Shown here in pieces: positions 8,024-16,279 of a stretch of 64,000 nucleotides of DNA. A program made the translations under genes and the position numbers. Below the pieces are notes generated by a model, which saw only the letters and a list, made by a program, of their open reading frames with translations, had not been told where the DNA came from and did not search any database. Each line of letters opens with the position of its first letter. The first letter of the stretch is position 1. The stretch covers positions 434,001-498,000 of the forward strand of contig NZ_CP026952.1 of the NCBI RefSeq assembly GCF_003065605.1. Direction: 5' to 3'. This DNA comes from Aeromicrobium chenweiae (lineage in GTDB: Bacteria > Actinomycetota > Actinomycetes > Propionibacteriales > Nocardioidaceae).

Positions 8024-10489
8024 GTGACCGATCACCTCGATGTGCTGTGCGAGCAGATGCGCTACATCGATGTCGACCCGTACGCGGTCGCCTCGACCGC
8101 GCTCCGGTTCGGCTTCCCGGATGCGCTCGACCTGCTGGCGCTCATGGCCACCGAGGGGCGTGAGGACTACGCGATGGTGTCGGCGACCGCCGAGCGGTTC
8201 GCGAGATCGGGTGCCCTGCACGCTCCGGCCGAGCTCGGGGAGAGGTACGACGCCCGGGCGATGGGCGCGCTGGCGCAGGCACTCGTCGGGCGGGCGTACC
8301 GCGACTCCGACTACGCCTCGTCGGCCCGGATGCACCGTCTGGCCCACGCCCTGGGGCCGGTCGAGGACCAGCCCGCCGGGTTCCCCCGCCTGCTGCTGCA
8401 GACCCATCTCGCCGCAGGGGAGCACGCGTGTCTCGACGCCCTGCTCGCGGACGACCCCGACCTGGCGGACGACCACATGGCCTGGGTCATCCGCACCGAC
8501 CGTCTGGGTCCCGTCGCGACGGGCGAAGGGTTCGACCCGCAGCGGTGGAGCGAGTCGTTCACCGCGGTGTTCGCTCCCGAGGGACTGACCCCAGTACGCC
8601 TCGGGACCATCGCGCGTCGACCGTTCGACCAGCTGGGGACCGTTACGCCCGCGCCGACCGTGGATGCCGGGGTCGGTCCCGTGGTCACGGTCGTGATGTC
8701 GGTCTACGCCCCCGACGAGAGCTTCGAGCCCGCCGTGCGGTCGATCCTCGCGCAGACGTGGACGTCGTTCGAGCTGCTCGTGATCGACGACTGCTCCCCG
8801 GCCGAGCACACCGCGCGCATCGACGCGGTGGGCGGCTGGGACGCGCGCATCCGGGTGCTGCACATGCCCAGGAACGGTGGGACGTACCCGATCCGCAACC
8901 GCGCGCTCCGCGAGGCACGCGGGGAGCTCATGACGTTCCAGGACTCCGACGACTGGTCGCACCCCGAGCGGCTCGCCCGCCAGGTCGAGGTGCTGACGAG
9001 GCGACCGGACGTCGTCATGTCCCTCAGCTCGGCGGTGCGGCTCACGCCCGACCTCGTGCTCAACCGGGTCGGCTACGACGCGACCCGCGTCAACGCGTCC
9101 TCCATGATGTTCCGCATCGGGGCGGTCAAGGAGCGGCTCGGCGGATTCGACCCGGTCCGCAAGGACGCGGACTCGGAGTTCCGCAACCGGCTCACGACGG
9201 TCTTCGGCGAGGAGGCGGTCGTCGCGCTGCCCGACGTCTGCGCCGCGACGCAGCTGACCGCCGACTCGCTCTCGCGCGACGACTTCTCCTTCGGCTATCG
9301 CGCGGCCACCCGGGACGCATACGGCGTGGACGCGGGCCACTGGCACGAGCGCGTCGCCGCCGGTGAGGTCTCGCCGTTCCTGGCCGACGACGGTCCTCGC
9401 GCGTTCCCGGCGCCCGCGACGTTCCTCAGCCGCACGCCGGCCCCGGTCTCGTGCGACGTCGCGTACATCAGCGACTGGCGAAGCGGGATCCACCGCTACG
9501 ACGGCGCCCCGCGCCGGGTGGGGGCCCTGGTCGACGCCGGGCTCGACGTCCACCTGGGCCAGGCGATGAACCTGCGCCACGCGTTCCGGGTCCGCCGCGA
9601 CACCCTCGCGGACGTGCTCGACCTGCGTGCGTCCCAGCAGGTCGGCTGGCTGGTCTGGACCGAGCCCGTCCACTCGGCTGTGACGTTCGTGGACTCCCCG
9701 GAGCTGCTCATGTTCCCGCGCAGCAGTGCGGACGTGCGCCTCACGACGGAGCGCCTCGTCGTCGCGGCAGGCATGCCGTCGTGCGTCACGGAGCGGGACT
9801 GGGTGCTCTACGACCCCCGAACGGTCGAACGGGCCGGCCGGGAGCTGTTCGGTGTCGACGTCGAGTGGCTGCCCGCCCACGAGGGCGTCGCCGCCGACCT
9901 CCGGGCCCGCGGGGCGATGGGGACGATCCTGCCCCCGCGCCCGACCGGTGTCGTCGACCCGGCCCGACCGCGATCCGGCGGCGCGCGGTCCCGCCCGGTC
10001 CTGGCGACGGCGCAGCTCGAGCGGATGGGCAAGAACCGGCTGAAGGGCGCGCAGATCGTGCAGAGCCTGCCGCCCGAGACCGCGTACGACGTGCGGGTCC
10101 TGGACGACGACGGGGTCGTCCCGAAGCTCTTCCGCAAGAACCCGATCCCCCCGAGCTGGTCGGTCCTGCAGGGCGTCCCGCTCCCGGAGCTGCTGTCCGA
10201 CGCCGACTTCTACGTGGGCTACGCGCCCGACGCGTGGGGCAGCGGACCGACGTGGCCGATGCTGCAGGCGCTCGCCGCAGGAGCCGTCCTCGTCGTCGAC
10301 CCGCGGCACCGGCCCGCACTGGGCGACGCGGCGGTCTACGCCGAGCCGGCCGACGTCCGCGAGGTCGTGGACGCGCTGACGGCCGACGCCGGGGCGTACC
10401 TCGTCCAGCGCGAGAGGGGCTACGCGTTCGTGCGCTCCGCGCTCGACCCGGCCGCGTTCGCCGCCTACGTCTCGGGTCTTCGCCCCTGA
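8024..10489 (+). CDS. Large glycosyltransferase (GT2 domain plus C-terminal GT-B-like region)
   Basis: An 821-residue protein that probably builds a cell-surface glycan at the cytosolic face of the membrane; no membrane segment is visible. Residues 1-215 are a helical region without a known domain. About 220-330 is a GT-A family 2 domain (VVTVVMSVYAPD, VIDDCSPAEH, and QDSDDWSHPERL with the nucleotide/metal-binding Asp residues). From about 460 on is a second region resembling a GT-B C-terminal half (GWLVWTEPVHS, PTWPMLQALAAGAVLVVDP). The GTG start is supported by GGGAGA. A paralogue of nearly identical length and architecture lies at the other end of this locus, so the two may add successive sugars. 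Donor and acceptor are unknown. Confidence 0.85.
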   Translation: MTDHLDVLCEQMRYIDVDPYAVASTALRFGFPDALDLLALMATEGREDYAMVSATAERFARSGALHAPAELGERYDARAMGALAQALVGRAYRDSDYASSARMHRLAHALGPVEDQPAGFPRLLLQTHLAAGEHACLDALLADDPDLADDHMAWVIRTDRLGPVATGEGFDPQRWSESFTAVFAPEGLTPVRLGTIARRPFDQLGTVTPAPTVDAGVGPVVTVVMSVYAPDESFEPAVRSILAQTWTSFELLVIDDCSPAEHTARIDAVGGWDARIRVLHMPRNGGTYPIRNRALREARGELMTFQDSDDWSHPERLARQVEVLTRRPDVVMSLSSAVRLTPDLVLNRVGYDATRVNASSMMFRIGAVKERLGGFDPVRKDADSEFRNRLTTVFGEEAVVALPDVCAATQLTADSLSRDDFSFGYRAATRDAYGVDAGHWHERVAAGEVSPFLADDGPRAFPAPATFLSRTPAPVSCDVAYISDWRSGIHRYDGAPRRVGALVDAGLDVHLGQAMNLRHAFRVRRDTLADVLDLRASQQVGWLVWTEPVHSAVTFVDSPELLMFPRSSADVRLTTERLVVAAGMPSCVTERDWVLYDPRTVERAGRELFGVDVEWLPAHEGVAADLRARGAMGTILPPRPTGVVDPARPRSGGARSRPVLATAQLERMGKNRLKGAQIVQSLPPETAYDVRVLDDDGVVPKLFRKNPIPPSWSVLQGVPLPELLSDADFYVGYAPDAWGSGPTWPMLQALAAGAVLVVDPRHRPALGDAAVYAEPADVREVVDALTADAGAYLVQRERGYAFVRSALDPAAFAAYVSGLRP

Positions 10490-10495
10490 CCGGTG

Positions 10496-11755
10496 CTAGA
10501 GGCGCTCGACGCCCGGCACGTCGGTGGCGCCCTTGGTGTCGAACAGGGTGCGGGCCGTCGCAGCGATGTGCTCGAGGTCGTACTCGCGGTGGTTCTGCAG
10601 CAGCACCGTCACGTCGGCGGTGCGCAGCGCCTCGTCGAGGTCGTCCGCGCGGGTGACCTCGACGCCGCCGGGCGCCCAGGACTCGACGCGGGGGTCGTGG
10701 AACAGCAGCTTCGCGGCCTTGTCGCGCAGCAGCCCGGCCAGCGGCGTCGCGGGCGACTCGCGCTGGTCGGCGATGTTGGGCTTGTAGGTGACGCCGAGCA
10801 GCAGGATCGTCGAGCCGTTCAGCGCCCGGCCCGCGTCGTTGAGCAGGTCGGCGACGCGCTCCACGACGTACGAGGGCATCTGCAGGTTGATCGACTGGGC
10901 CAGCTCGACGAACTGGAACGGCCGGCCGAGCGTCGAGCGCACCTTGAACGACAGGTAGTTGGGGTCGATCGGGATGCAGTGCCCGCCGACGCCGGGACCG
11001 GGGTAGAACGCCTGGAAGCCGAACGGCTTGGTCGCCGCGTTGCGGATGACCTCCCACAGGTCGATGTCCATCTCGTGGCAGAACTGCGCCATCTCGTTGA
11101 CCAGGGCGATGTTGATGTGCCGGTACGTGTTCTCCAGCAGCTTGGTCATCTCGGCCTCGCGGGTGCCCTTCGACGGCACGACGGTGTCGATGAACCGTCC
11201 GTAGAACCCCGTGGCGACCTCGGTGGACTTCGGCGTGTGCCCGCCGACGACCTTCGGCGTGTTCGCGATGCCGTAGGTGGGGTTGCCGGGGTCGACCCGC
11301 TCCGGGCTGAACGCGAGGTGGAAGTCGACGCCCGCGACGAGCCCGCCCTTCTCCAGGATGGGCCGGACGACCTCGTCCGTCGTGCCCGGGTAGGTCGTGG
11401 ACTCCAGGACGACGAGGTGGCCCGGACGGAGCTGGCGCGCGATCGTCGTGGTCGCGGCGATGACCGCGCCGAGGTCGGGCTCGCCCTCGAGCGACAGCGG
11501 TGTGGGGACGCAGATGACGATCGCGTCGGCGTCCGCGAGCACGGTCTCGTCGGTCGAGGCGGTGAACCCGAGCGAGATCATCTCGGCGATGTCGGCGTCC
11601 GACAGGTCGTCGATGTGGCTGGTTCCCCCGTTGAGCGTCTCGACCATGCCGGCGTTGACGTCGAAACCGGTGACGGTGAGTCCCGACCGAGCGGCCTGCT
11701 GCGCCAGGGGGAGACCGACGTAGCCGAGTCCGATGATGGCCATGTCGACGGACAA
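10496..11755 (-). CDS. UDP-N-acetylglucosamine 6-dehydrogenase-type nucleotide sugar dehydrogenase
   Basis: NAD-dependent four-electron dehydrogenase that turns a UDP-hexose(amine) into the corresponding uronic acid, 419 residues. The N-terminal Rossmann motif is MAIIGLGYVGLPLA. The substrate-binding region (ESTTYPGTTDEV, FSPERVDPGN) and the catalytic cysteine in GPGVGGHCIPIDP are intact. NAATKPFGFQAFYPGPG is typical of the WbpA/WbpO UDP-GlcNAc/GalNAc branch rather than UDP-glucose dehydrogenase. It is convergent with the preceding glycosyltransferase (6-bp gap) and presumably supplies an acidic sugar for the same polymer. Confidence 0.88.
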   Translation of the reverse strand: MSVDMAIIGLGYVGLPLAQQAARSGLTVTGFDVNAGMVETLNGGTSHIDDLSDADIAEMISLGFTASTDETVLADADAIVICVPTPLSLEGEPDLGAVIAATTTIARQLRPGHLVVLESTTYPGTTDEVVRPILEKGGLVAGVDFHLAFSPERVDPGNPTYGIANTPKVVGGHTPKSTEVATGFYGRFIDTVVPSKGTREAEMTKLLENTYRHINIALVNEMAQFCHEMDIDLWEVIRNAATKPFGFQAFYPGPGVGGHCIPIDPNYLSFKVRSTLGRPFQFVELAQSINLQMPSYVVERVADLLNDAGRALNGSTILLLGVTYKPNIADQRESPATPLAGLLRDKAAKLLFHDPRVESWAPGGVEVTRADDLDEALRTADVTVLLQNHREYDLEHIAATARTLFDTKGATDVPGVERL

Positions 11756-11911
11756 GGCGTGCTCCTTCAGTGGTGGAACTGCTGACTGCGGAAGATTACC
11801 GCACGGTCACAGGCCTGACGGGGGCCCGGGCACGTGCAGCGGTGCTGGTTTTCGTGGATCGGATAGCCTGTTCGGGGCCCACGGCCCCCTCCGACCGATC
11901 GCCCCGCCAAG

Positions 11912-14038
11912 ATGGGATCCGCGCGCATGTCCACCGCACAGCACGTGTCCGGCGGTAGCGCGACCCTCACGAAGCCCGACCACGGCCGGACCATCCGCCT
12001 CGACATCGAGGGCATGCGCACGATCGCGGTCGGGTCGGTCCTCATCGCCCACGCGGGCGTCCCGTTCATGGCCGGCGGCTTCGTCGGCGTCGACGTGTTC
12101 TTCGTCCTGTCCGGATTCCTCATCACCGGGCTGCTCGCCCGCGAGGTGTCCCGGTCGGGCCGGGTCAGCCTCAGCACGTTCTGGGCCCGCCGCATGAAGC
12201 GGCTCCTGCCGGCGAGCGCGACGGTGCTGGTCTTCTCGGCGCTCGTCACCTACCTGTTCCTGCCCATCACGCAGCGCAAGGACTTCGGCGGCGACATCAT
12301 CTCCGCGGCGGCGTACGTCGTGAACTGGCGGCTCGCGGACCGGGGCGTGGACTACCTGGCCGAGGACATCGGCCAGTCCCCGGTGCAGCACTACTGGTCC
12401 CTGGCGGTGGAGGAGCAGTTCTACGTCGTCTGGCCCATCCTCATGCTGCTGATCGGGCTGGTCGCGGCGAAGCGCTGGAAGCGCGGGGCGTTCGTGGTGC
12501 TCGGCCTGGCCACGGTGGCCTCGTTCGCGTACTCCGTGCAGCAGACCGCCGACAGCCCCGCGACGGCGTACTTCGTGTCGACGACCCGCATCTGGGAGCT
12601 CGGCATCGGAGCCCTGCTGGCCCTGGCCGCGACGCAGGTCGACCGCCTCCCGTCCGCGCTGAAGGCGTTCGGCGGCTGGCTCGGCATCGCCCTGATCGCC
12701 TACGCGGTGTTCGTCTTCGACGACGCGACGACGTGGCCCGGCGTGAACGCCCTCGTGCCGACCGTGGGCGCGGCGCTGATGATCGCGAGCGGGCTGTCGC
12801 CCACCCCGGGATCGCCGCAGCGGCTGCTGAGCATCAAGCCCATGGTGTGGATCGGCGGGTTGTCGTACTCGATCTACCTGTGGCACTGGCCGATCCTGGT
12901 CGCGGCCCAGGCGGAGCGGCCCGACATGCGGCTGCGCTACGTGGTGCTGCTGATGATCCTGTCGATCATCCCGGCGTACCTGTCGAGCCGGTTCATCGAG
13001 AACCCCATCCGGTTCGGGACGTTCTTCAAGCCGAACGGTCGCGCGATCGGCATGGGTCTGGCCCTCACGGCGGTCGGCGTCGGTGCGGGTCTCGCCCTGA
13101 ACGCCTCGGTCGGCCTCAGCTCGAGCCTCGACGAGGGGAGCGTGTCCGGCAGCCCGGGAGCCGCGGCCCTGCTCGACCCGGCCAACGACGGCGTCGTCTG
13201 GAGCGACATCAAGTCCGTCGACGCAATGCGCCCGCTGCCCACGAACGCCGTCGACGACCGGCCCCCGTTCTACGACGACGGCTCGGGCTGCCAGGTCAGG
13301 GCCGGCGACCCGAAGCCGAAGCTCTGCGAGTGGGGCGACAAGGGCTCGGACCGCACCGTCGTCATCATCGGCGACTCCAAGATGGCGCAGTGGCAGACCG
13401 CGCTGGAGGACATGGCCGAGGACGAGGGCTGGAAGCTCGTCCAGATCACCAAGTCGGCCTGCCCGTTCACCGACGCCAGCGTCGACCGCAGCAACCAGGT
13501 CGACTGCCGGCAGTGGGGCCGGACCGCGCTGCAGGACATCCTCGACATGAAGCCCGACCTGGTCCTGGCGTCCCACCGGCTGCAGGAGGCGATGCCCGAC
13601 GGGACCGGCGCCAAGAAGCCGACGGTCGACGGCATGGCCGACGGCATGGCGCGTTACTGGAAGACGATCACGGACGCCGGCATCCCGGTCGTGGCACTGC
13701 TGGACAACCCTGCGCCGGCGAACCAGCCGGTCTACGAGTGCGTCGCGCAGCATGCGAAGGACCTCGCCGAGTGCTCGTTCGACCGGAAGACCGGCGTGGC
13801 CGAGTCCGGCGCCGTCGCAGCGCTGCGGGCGGCCAAGCAGGTGCCGGCGGTCAAGGTGATGGACATGAGCGACACGATCTGCCCCGACGGCGGACGCTGC
13901 TCGGCGGTCATCGGCAACGTCCTGGTCTACCGCCAGGGCTCGCACCTCACGATGACGTACATCAGCACCATGAGGAAGCAGCTGGCCGACGCGCTCTTCA
14001 CCGCCTCCGACGGGGCGTTCGGCCAGAAGCTGAGCTAG
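11912..14038 (+). CDS. Acyltransferase 3 (OafA/YrhL-like) with C-terminal SGNH domain
   Basis: Integral membrane O-acyltransferase, 708 residues. The N-terminal half is an acyltransferase-3 domain with about ten hydrophobic helices (RLDIEGMRTIAVGSVLIAHAG, where family R and H residues are visible, and WSLAVEEQFYVVWPIL). From about residue 460 an extracytoplasmic SGNH/GDSL-type domain begins (VVIIGDSKMAQW), with a late His in GSHLTMTYI as probable catalytic partner. The motif is GDSK rather than the more common GDSH. Such proteins put acetyl groups on surface polysaccharides, which fits the neighbours. ATGs at 11912 and 11927 are both possible starts; neither has a strong ribosome binding site. 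Confidence 0.88.
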   Translation: MGSARMSTAQHVSGGSATLTKPDHGRTIRLDIEGMRTIAVGSVLIAHAGVPFMAGGFVGVDVFFVLSGFLITGLLAREVSRSGRVSLSTFWARRMKRLLPASATVLVFSALVTYLFLPITQRKDFGGDIISAAAYVVNWRLADRGVDYLAEDIGQSPVQHYWSLAVEEQFYVVWPILMLLIGLVAAKRWKRGAFVVLGLATVASFAYSVQQTADSPATAYFVSTTRIWELGIGALLALAATQVDRLPSALKAFGGWLGIALIAYAVFVFDDATTWPGVNALVPTVGAALMIASGLSPTPGSPQRLLSIKPMVWIGGLSYSIYLWHWPILVAAQAERPDMRLRYVVLLMILSIIPAYLSSRFIENPIRFGTFFKPNGRAIGMGLALTAVGVGAGLALNASVGLSSSLDEGSVSGSPGAAALLDPANDGVVWSDIKSVDAMRPLPTNAVDDRPPFYDDGSGCQVRAGDPKPKLCEWGDKGSDRTVVIIGDSKMAQWQTALEDMAEDEGWKLVQITKSACPFTDASVDRSNQVDCRQWGRTALQDILDMKPDLVLASHRLQEAMPDGTGAKKPTVDGMADGMARYWKTITDAGIPVVALLDNPAPANQPVYECVAQHAKDLAECSFDRKTGVAESGAVAALRAAKQVPAVKVMDMSDTICPDGGRCSAVIGNVLVYRQGSHLTMTYISTMRKQLADALFTASDGAFGQKLS

Positions 14039-14065
14039 CCCCTTCCGGGCCCGGGGTGTGGGGTG

Positions 14066-14241
14066 GCGCGGTGCTTGTGCCACCGTTTGGGCGCGAAATG
14101 GGCGTCTTTCGGTGGCGGATCCACCGCGCCTGCGGGGGCCGGGGGTGCGCGGTGTTTGTGCCACCGTTTGGGGCCGAAATGGGCGTCTTTCGGTGGCGGA
14201 TCCACCGCGCCCCCGGCATTCGGTGGCGGATGCACCGCGCC
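14066..14241. repeat. Two-and-a-third-copy 81-bp tandem repeat between convergent genes
   Basis: A unit beginning GCGCGGTG(C/T)TTGTGCC occurs at 14066-14130 and again at 14147-14211, with a period of 81 bp and only a few substitutions. The last 24 bases, holding CGGTGGCGGATCCACCGCG, recur a third time at 14218-14241 with one change. GGTGGCGGATCCACC can itself form a hairpin, so the array may act as a bidirectional terminator for the convergent acyltransferase and glycerophosphotransferase genes. It is not a coding repeat: all frames look random. Confidence 0.75.
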
Positions 14242-14258
14242 CCGCGGGGGAGGTGGGG

Positions 14259-15950
14259 TCAGCTCATCCCGCGGGTGCGGATGAGCTCCTCGATGGCCTC
14301 GACCGTGCGGCGGGAGTTGTCGTGGTCGTGGAACGTGAACGCGTGCTGGGCCCGGTCGTCGTACTTCTGCTCCCGGACGCAGCCCGCTGCGAGGTAGCGC
14401 TCGACGGCGTCGATCGTCGTGTCCAGGTCGTACGTCACCGGGCCGAACCCGTCGCGCTCGTGGTCGAACCACGACGGCTCGGCGTGCCCCGCCGCATACT
14501 CCTCGTTGTCGAAGTGCGTGTAGATCATCGGGGTGCCGAGGTAGGCCAGGTCGAAGTGCACCGAGGAGTAGTCCGTCAGGAACAGGTCGCACCGTCGCAT
14601 GACCTGCTGGATGTCCGAGCTGCCACCGTCGAGGACCGTGATCCGGTCGCCGCCGATGGCCGGGTCGGCGTACTGCGCGCGCAGGTTGTAGTGCGGCATG
14701 AGCTCCAGCTGGTAGCCGTGCTGCTCGAGCAGGGCGTGCAGACGCTCGCTGGACAGGAAGCCGTCGATGAAGCGCTGGTAGGTCGACCCCCCGAACGGGA
14801 TCTCGCCGCTCGAGCCGGTGCTGAACAGCTCCGGGGCGAGGTAGCGGCGCCACGTCGGCATGTAGAGGATCGTCCGGCTCGGCGGGGTCGGGACGAGGGC
14901 GTCGAAGCGCGGCATGCCGGTCTCCGCGATCTGGCGGTCGTAGCCGGAGGTCGCGCGCGCGGCCTGCGTCTCGGCCGGGCTCGCGGTCAGGAACAGGTCG
15001 TAGCCGCCGGTGCGGCGCCGCACGTCCTTGGTGTTCAGGTGCACGCCGTGCTTGAGGTAGACGCGGTACGCCCCGCCCGTGCGCCAGCCGAGCTGGCGCA
15101 GGTAGTGCTGCTTCTTCCAGCGGCTCGGGAGCATGTGCTTGACCGAGTACGCGTTCGCGAGCACCGTCGCCTGGACCATCAGCACGCGATGGCGCCACGA
15201 CGAGTGCCGGACGACCCGGCCGAGGGCGGACAGCTCCTCGAAGCGGTCGCTGGACGGGTCCAGCACGTAGTACGCCTGGATGTCGGGCCGTTCCCGGCGC
15301 AGGTACGTGAACAGGTGGAAGCCGTTGTCGCGTGCGGTGTCGGCCCGCTCGCCGACGAGCCAGATCTCCCGGCCCAGGAAGAACGGGCGGGTGAGGGTGC
15401 GCAGGGGCTGCACGAAGGCGTACGGACGACGCCGGACGATGTCCTTCAGGGCGCGGACGGCCCGACCGGCCCGCCAGCGGATCCCCGCGAACGCGGCCGG
15501 GTACGCCTGGGTGACCACCTCGGCCAGCTCGGACGCCGAGGGGTACAGCTGGAGCCGCTTGCCGGACGTGACGATCGGGCGGGACGCAGCCAGCGCGCCG
15601 GGAGCGGCGTGGACCGCGACCCGGGAGGGCTCGCCGCCGGGAGCCGTCAGCTCGATCTCCAGGCCGGTGGTGCCGGCGGGGATGCGGTCGATGGGCACGT
15701 CGGCGACGTAGCCGGTCCACCGGTACGCGCCGTCCTCGTAGCGCAGGCGCGGTTCGGTGACGACCCGCACCGCCTCGGTGCCGTCGGGGGCGCTCCAGTG
15801 CAGCGTGAGCGTCTGGTCGGCGGGGGGCTCGGCACCGTCCGTGCCCGGCCGGCGGCAGGTGCCGGTCAGCCGGAGGGTGCGACCGCCGTCGATGACGTCG
15901 AGGCCGTGCAGGCTCGCCGCGACGAGGCGGACCGGGGCGGTGCCGCTCAC
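14259..15950 (-). CDS. CDP-glycerol glycerophosphotransferase family protein (TagF-like)
   Basis: Membrane-associated teichoic-acid-type polymerase or related phosphotransferase, 563 residues. Residues 1-180 form a beta-rich region of the kind that precedes TagF catalytic domains. The catalytic GT-B part has KHMLPSRWKKQ, VYLKHGVHLNTKDV (substrate histidine loop) and CDLFLTDYSSVHFDLAYL, the family's most conserved stretch. The GTG start overlaps the stop of the small membrane protein gene (GTGA). It is the last gene of a three-gene unit with that protein and the second large glycosyltransferase, so all three probably make one phosphate-containing surface polymer. Confidence 0.9.
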   Translation of the reverse strand: MSGTAPVRLVAASLHGLDVIDGGRTLRLTGTCRRPGTDGAEPPADQTLTLHWSAPDGTEAVRVVTEPRLRYEDGAYRWTGYVADVPIDRIPAGTTGLEIELTAPGGEPSRVAVHAAPGALAASRPIVTSGKRLQLYPSASELAEVVTQAYPAAFAGIRWRAGRAVRALKDIVRRRPYAFVQPLRTLTRPFFLGREIWLVGERADTARDNGFHLFTYLRRERPDIQAYYVLDPSSDRFEELSALGRVVRHSSWRHRVLMVQATVLANAYSVKHMLPSRWKKQHYLRQLGWRTGGAYRVYLKHGVHLNTKDVRRRTGGYDLFLTASPAETQAARATSGYDRQIAETGMPRFDALVPTPPSRTILYMPTWRRYLAPELFSTGSSGEIPFGGSTYQRFIDGFLSSERLHALLEQHGYQLELMPHYNLRAQYADPAIGGDRITVLDGGSSDIQQVMRRCDLFLTDYSSVHFDLAYLGTPMIYTHFDNEEYAAGHAEPSWFDHERDGFGPVTYDLDTTIDAVERYLAAGCVREQKYDDRAQHAFTFHDHDNSRRTVEAIEELIRTRGMS

Positions 15951-16279
15951 TTGGTCTTGGCGTCGAGCTCGGCGATCGCGTCGAGGATCGACTGCCGGGC
16001 CCGGGAGAGGTCCGCCAGGGTGCGGGCGGACGACTGGTCGACGGCGGCGCGCACGTCACCGGTCGCCCCGGGCTGTTGCGCCGGGGCGGTGACGAGGTAG
16101 CCGGCGATCGCGCCCTGCAGCAGGAGGATCGAGAACAGGACGAGGTCGTACTCGTCGGCCAGGAGCCCGATGACACCGAGGACCAGGAGGACGGCGGTCG
16201 CGACGGCGAGGGCCTTGGTGCGTTCGGCGACGAGTCGACGCACGTACGACTTCGCGGTGTCCTGCCAGGTGCTGCTCAT
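15947..16279 (-). CDS. Small two-helix membrane protein of the glycopolymer operon
   Basis: A 110-residue protein with two hydrophobic segments at about 24-41 (ALAVATAVLLVLGVIGLLA) and 47-64 (LVLFSILLLQGAIAGYLV), then a hydrophilic C-terminal helix (RTLADLSRARQSILDAIAEL) that could be a short coiled coil. I do not recognise a family. It is coupled to its neighbours on both sides by ATGA and GTGA overlaps, which makes a role as membrane anchor or scaffold for the flanking enzymes plausible but unproven. Confidence 0.75.
   Translation of the reverse strand: MSSTWQDTAKSYVRRLVAERTKALAVATAVLLVLGVIGLLADEYDLVLFSILLLQGAIAGYLVTAPAQQPGATGDVRAAVDQSSARTLADLSRARQSILDAIAELDAKTK

Noticed and set aside
7922-10309. 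Open minus frame of about 795 codons antisense to the glycosyltransferase
   Set aside because: Composition is Arg/His/Gly-rich mirror sequence with no domain; the plus-strand protein has clear GT2 motifs.
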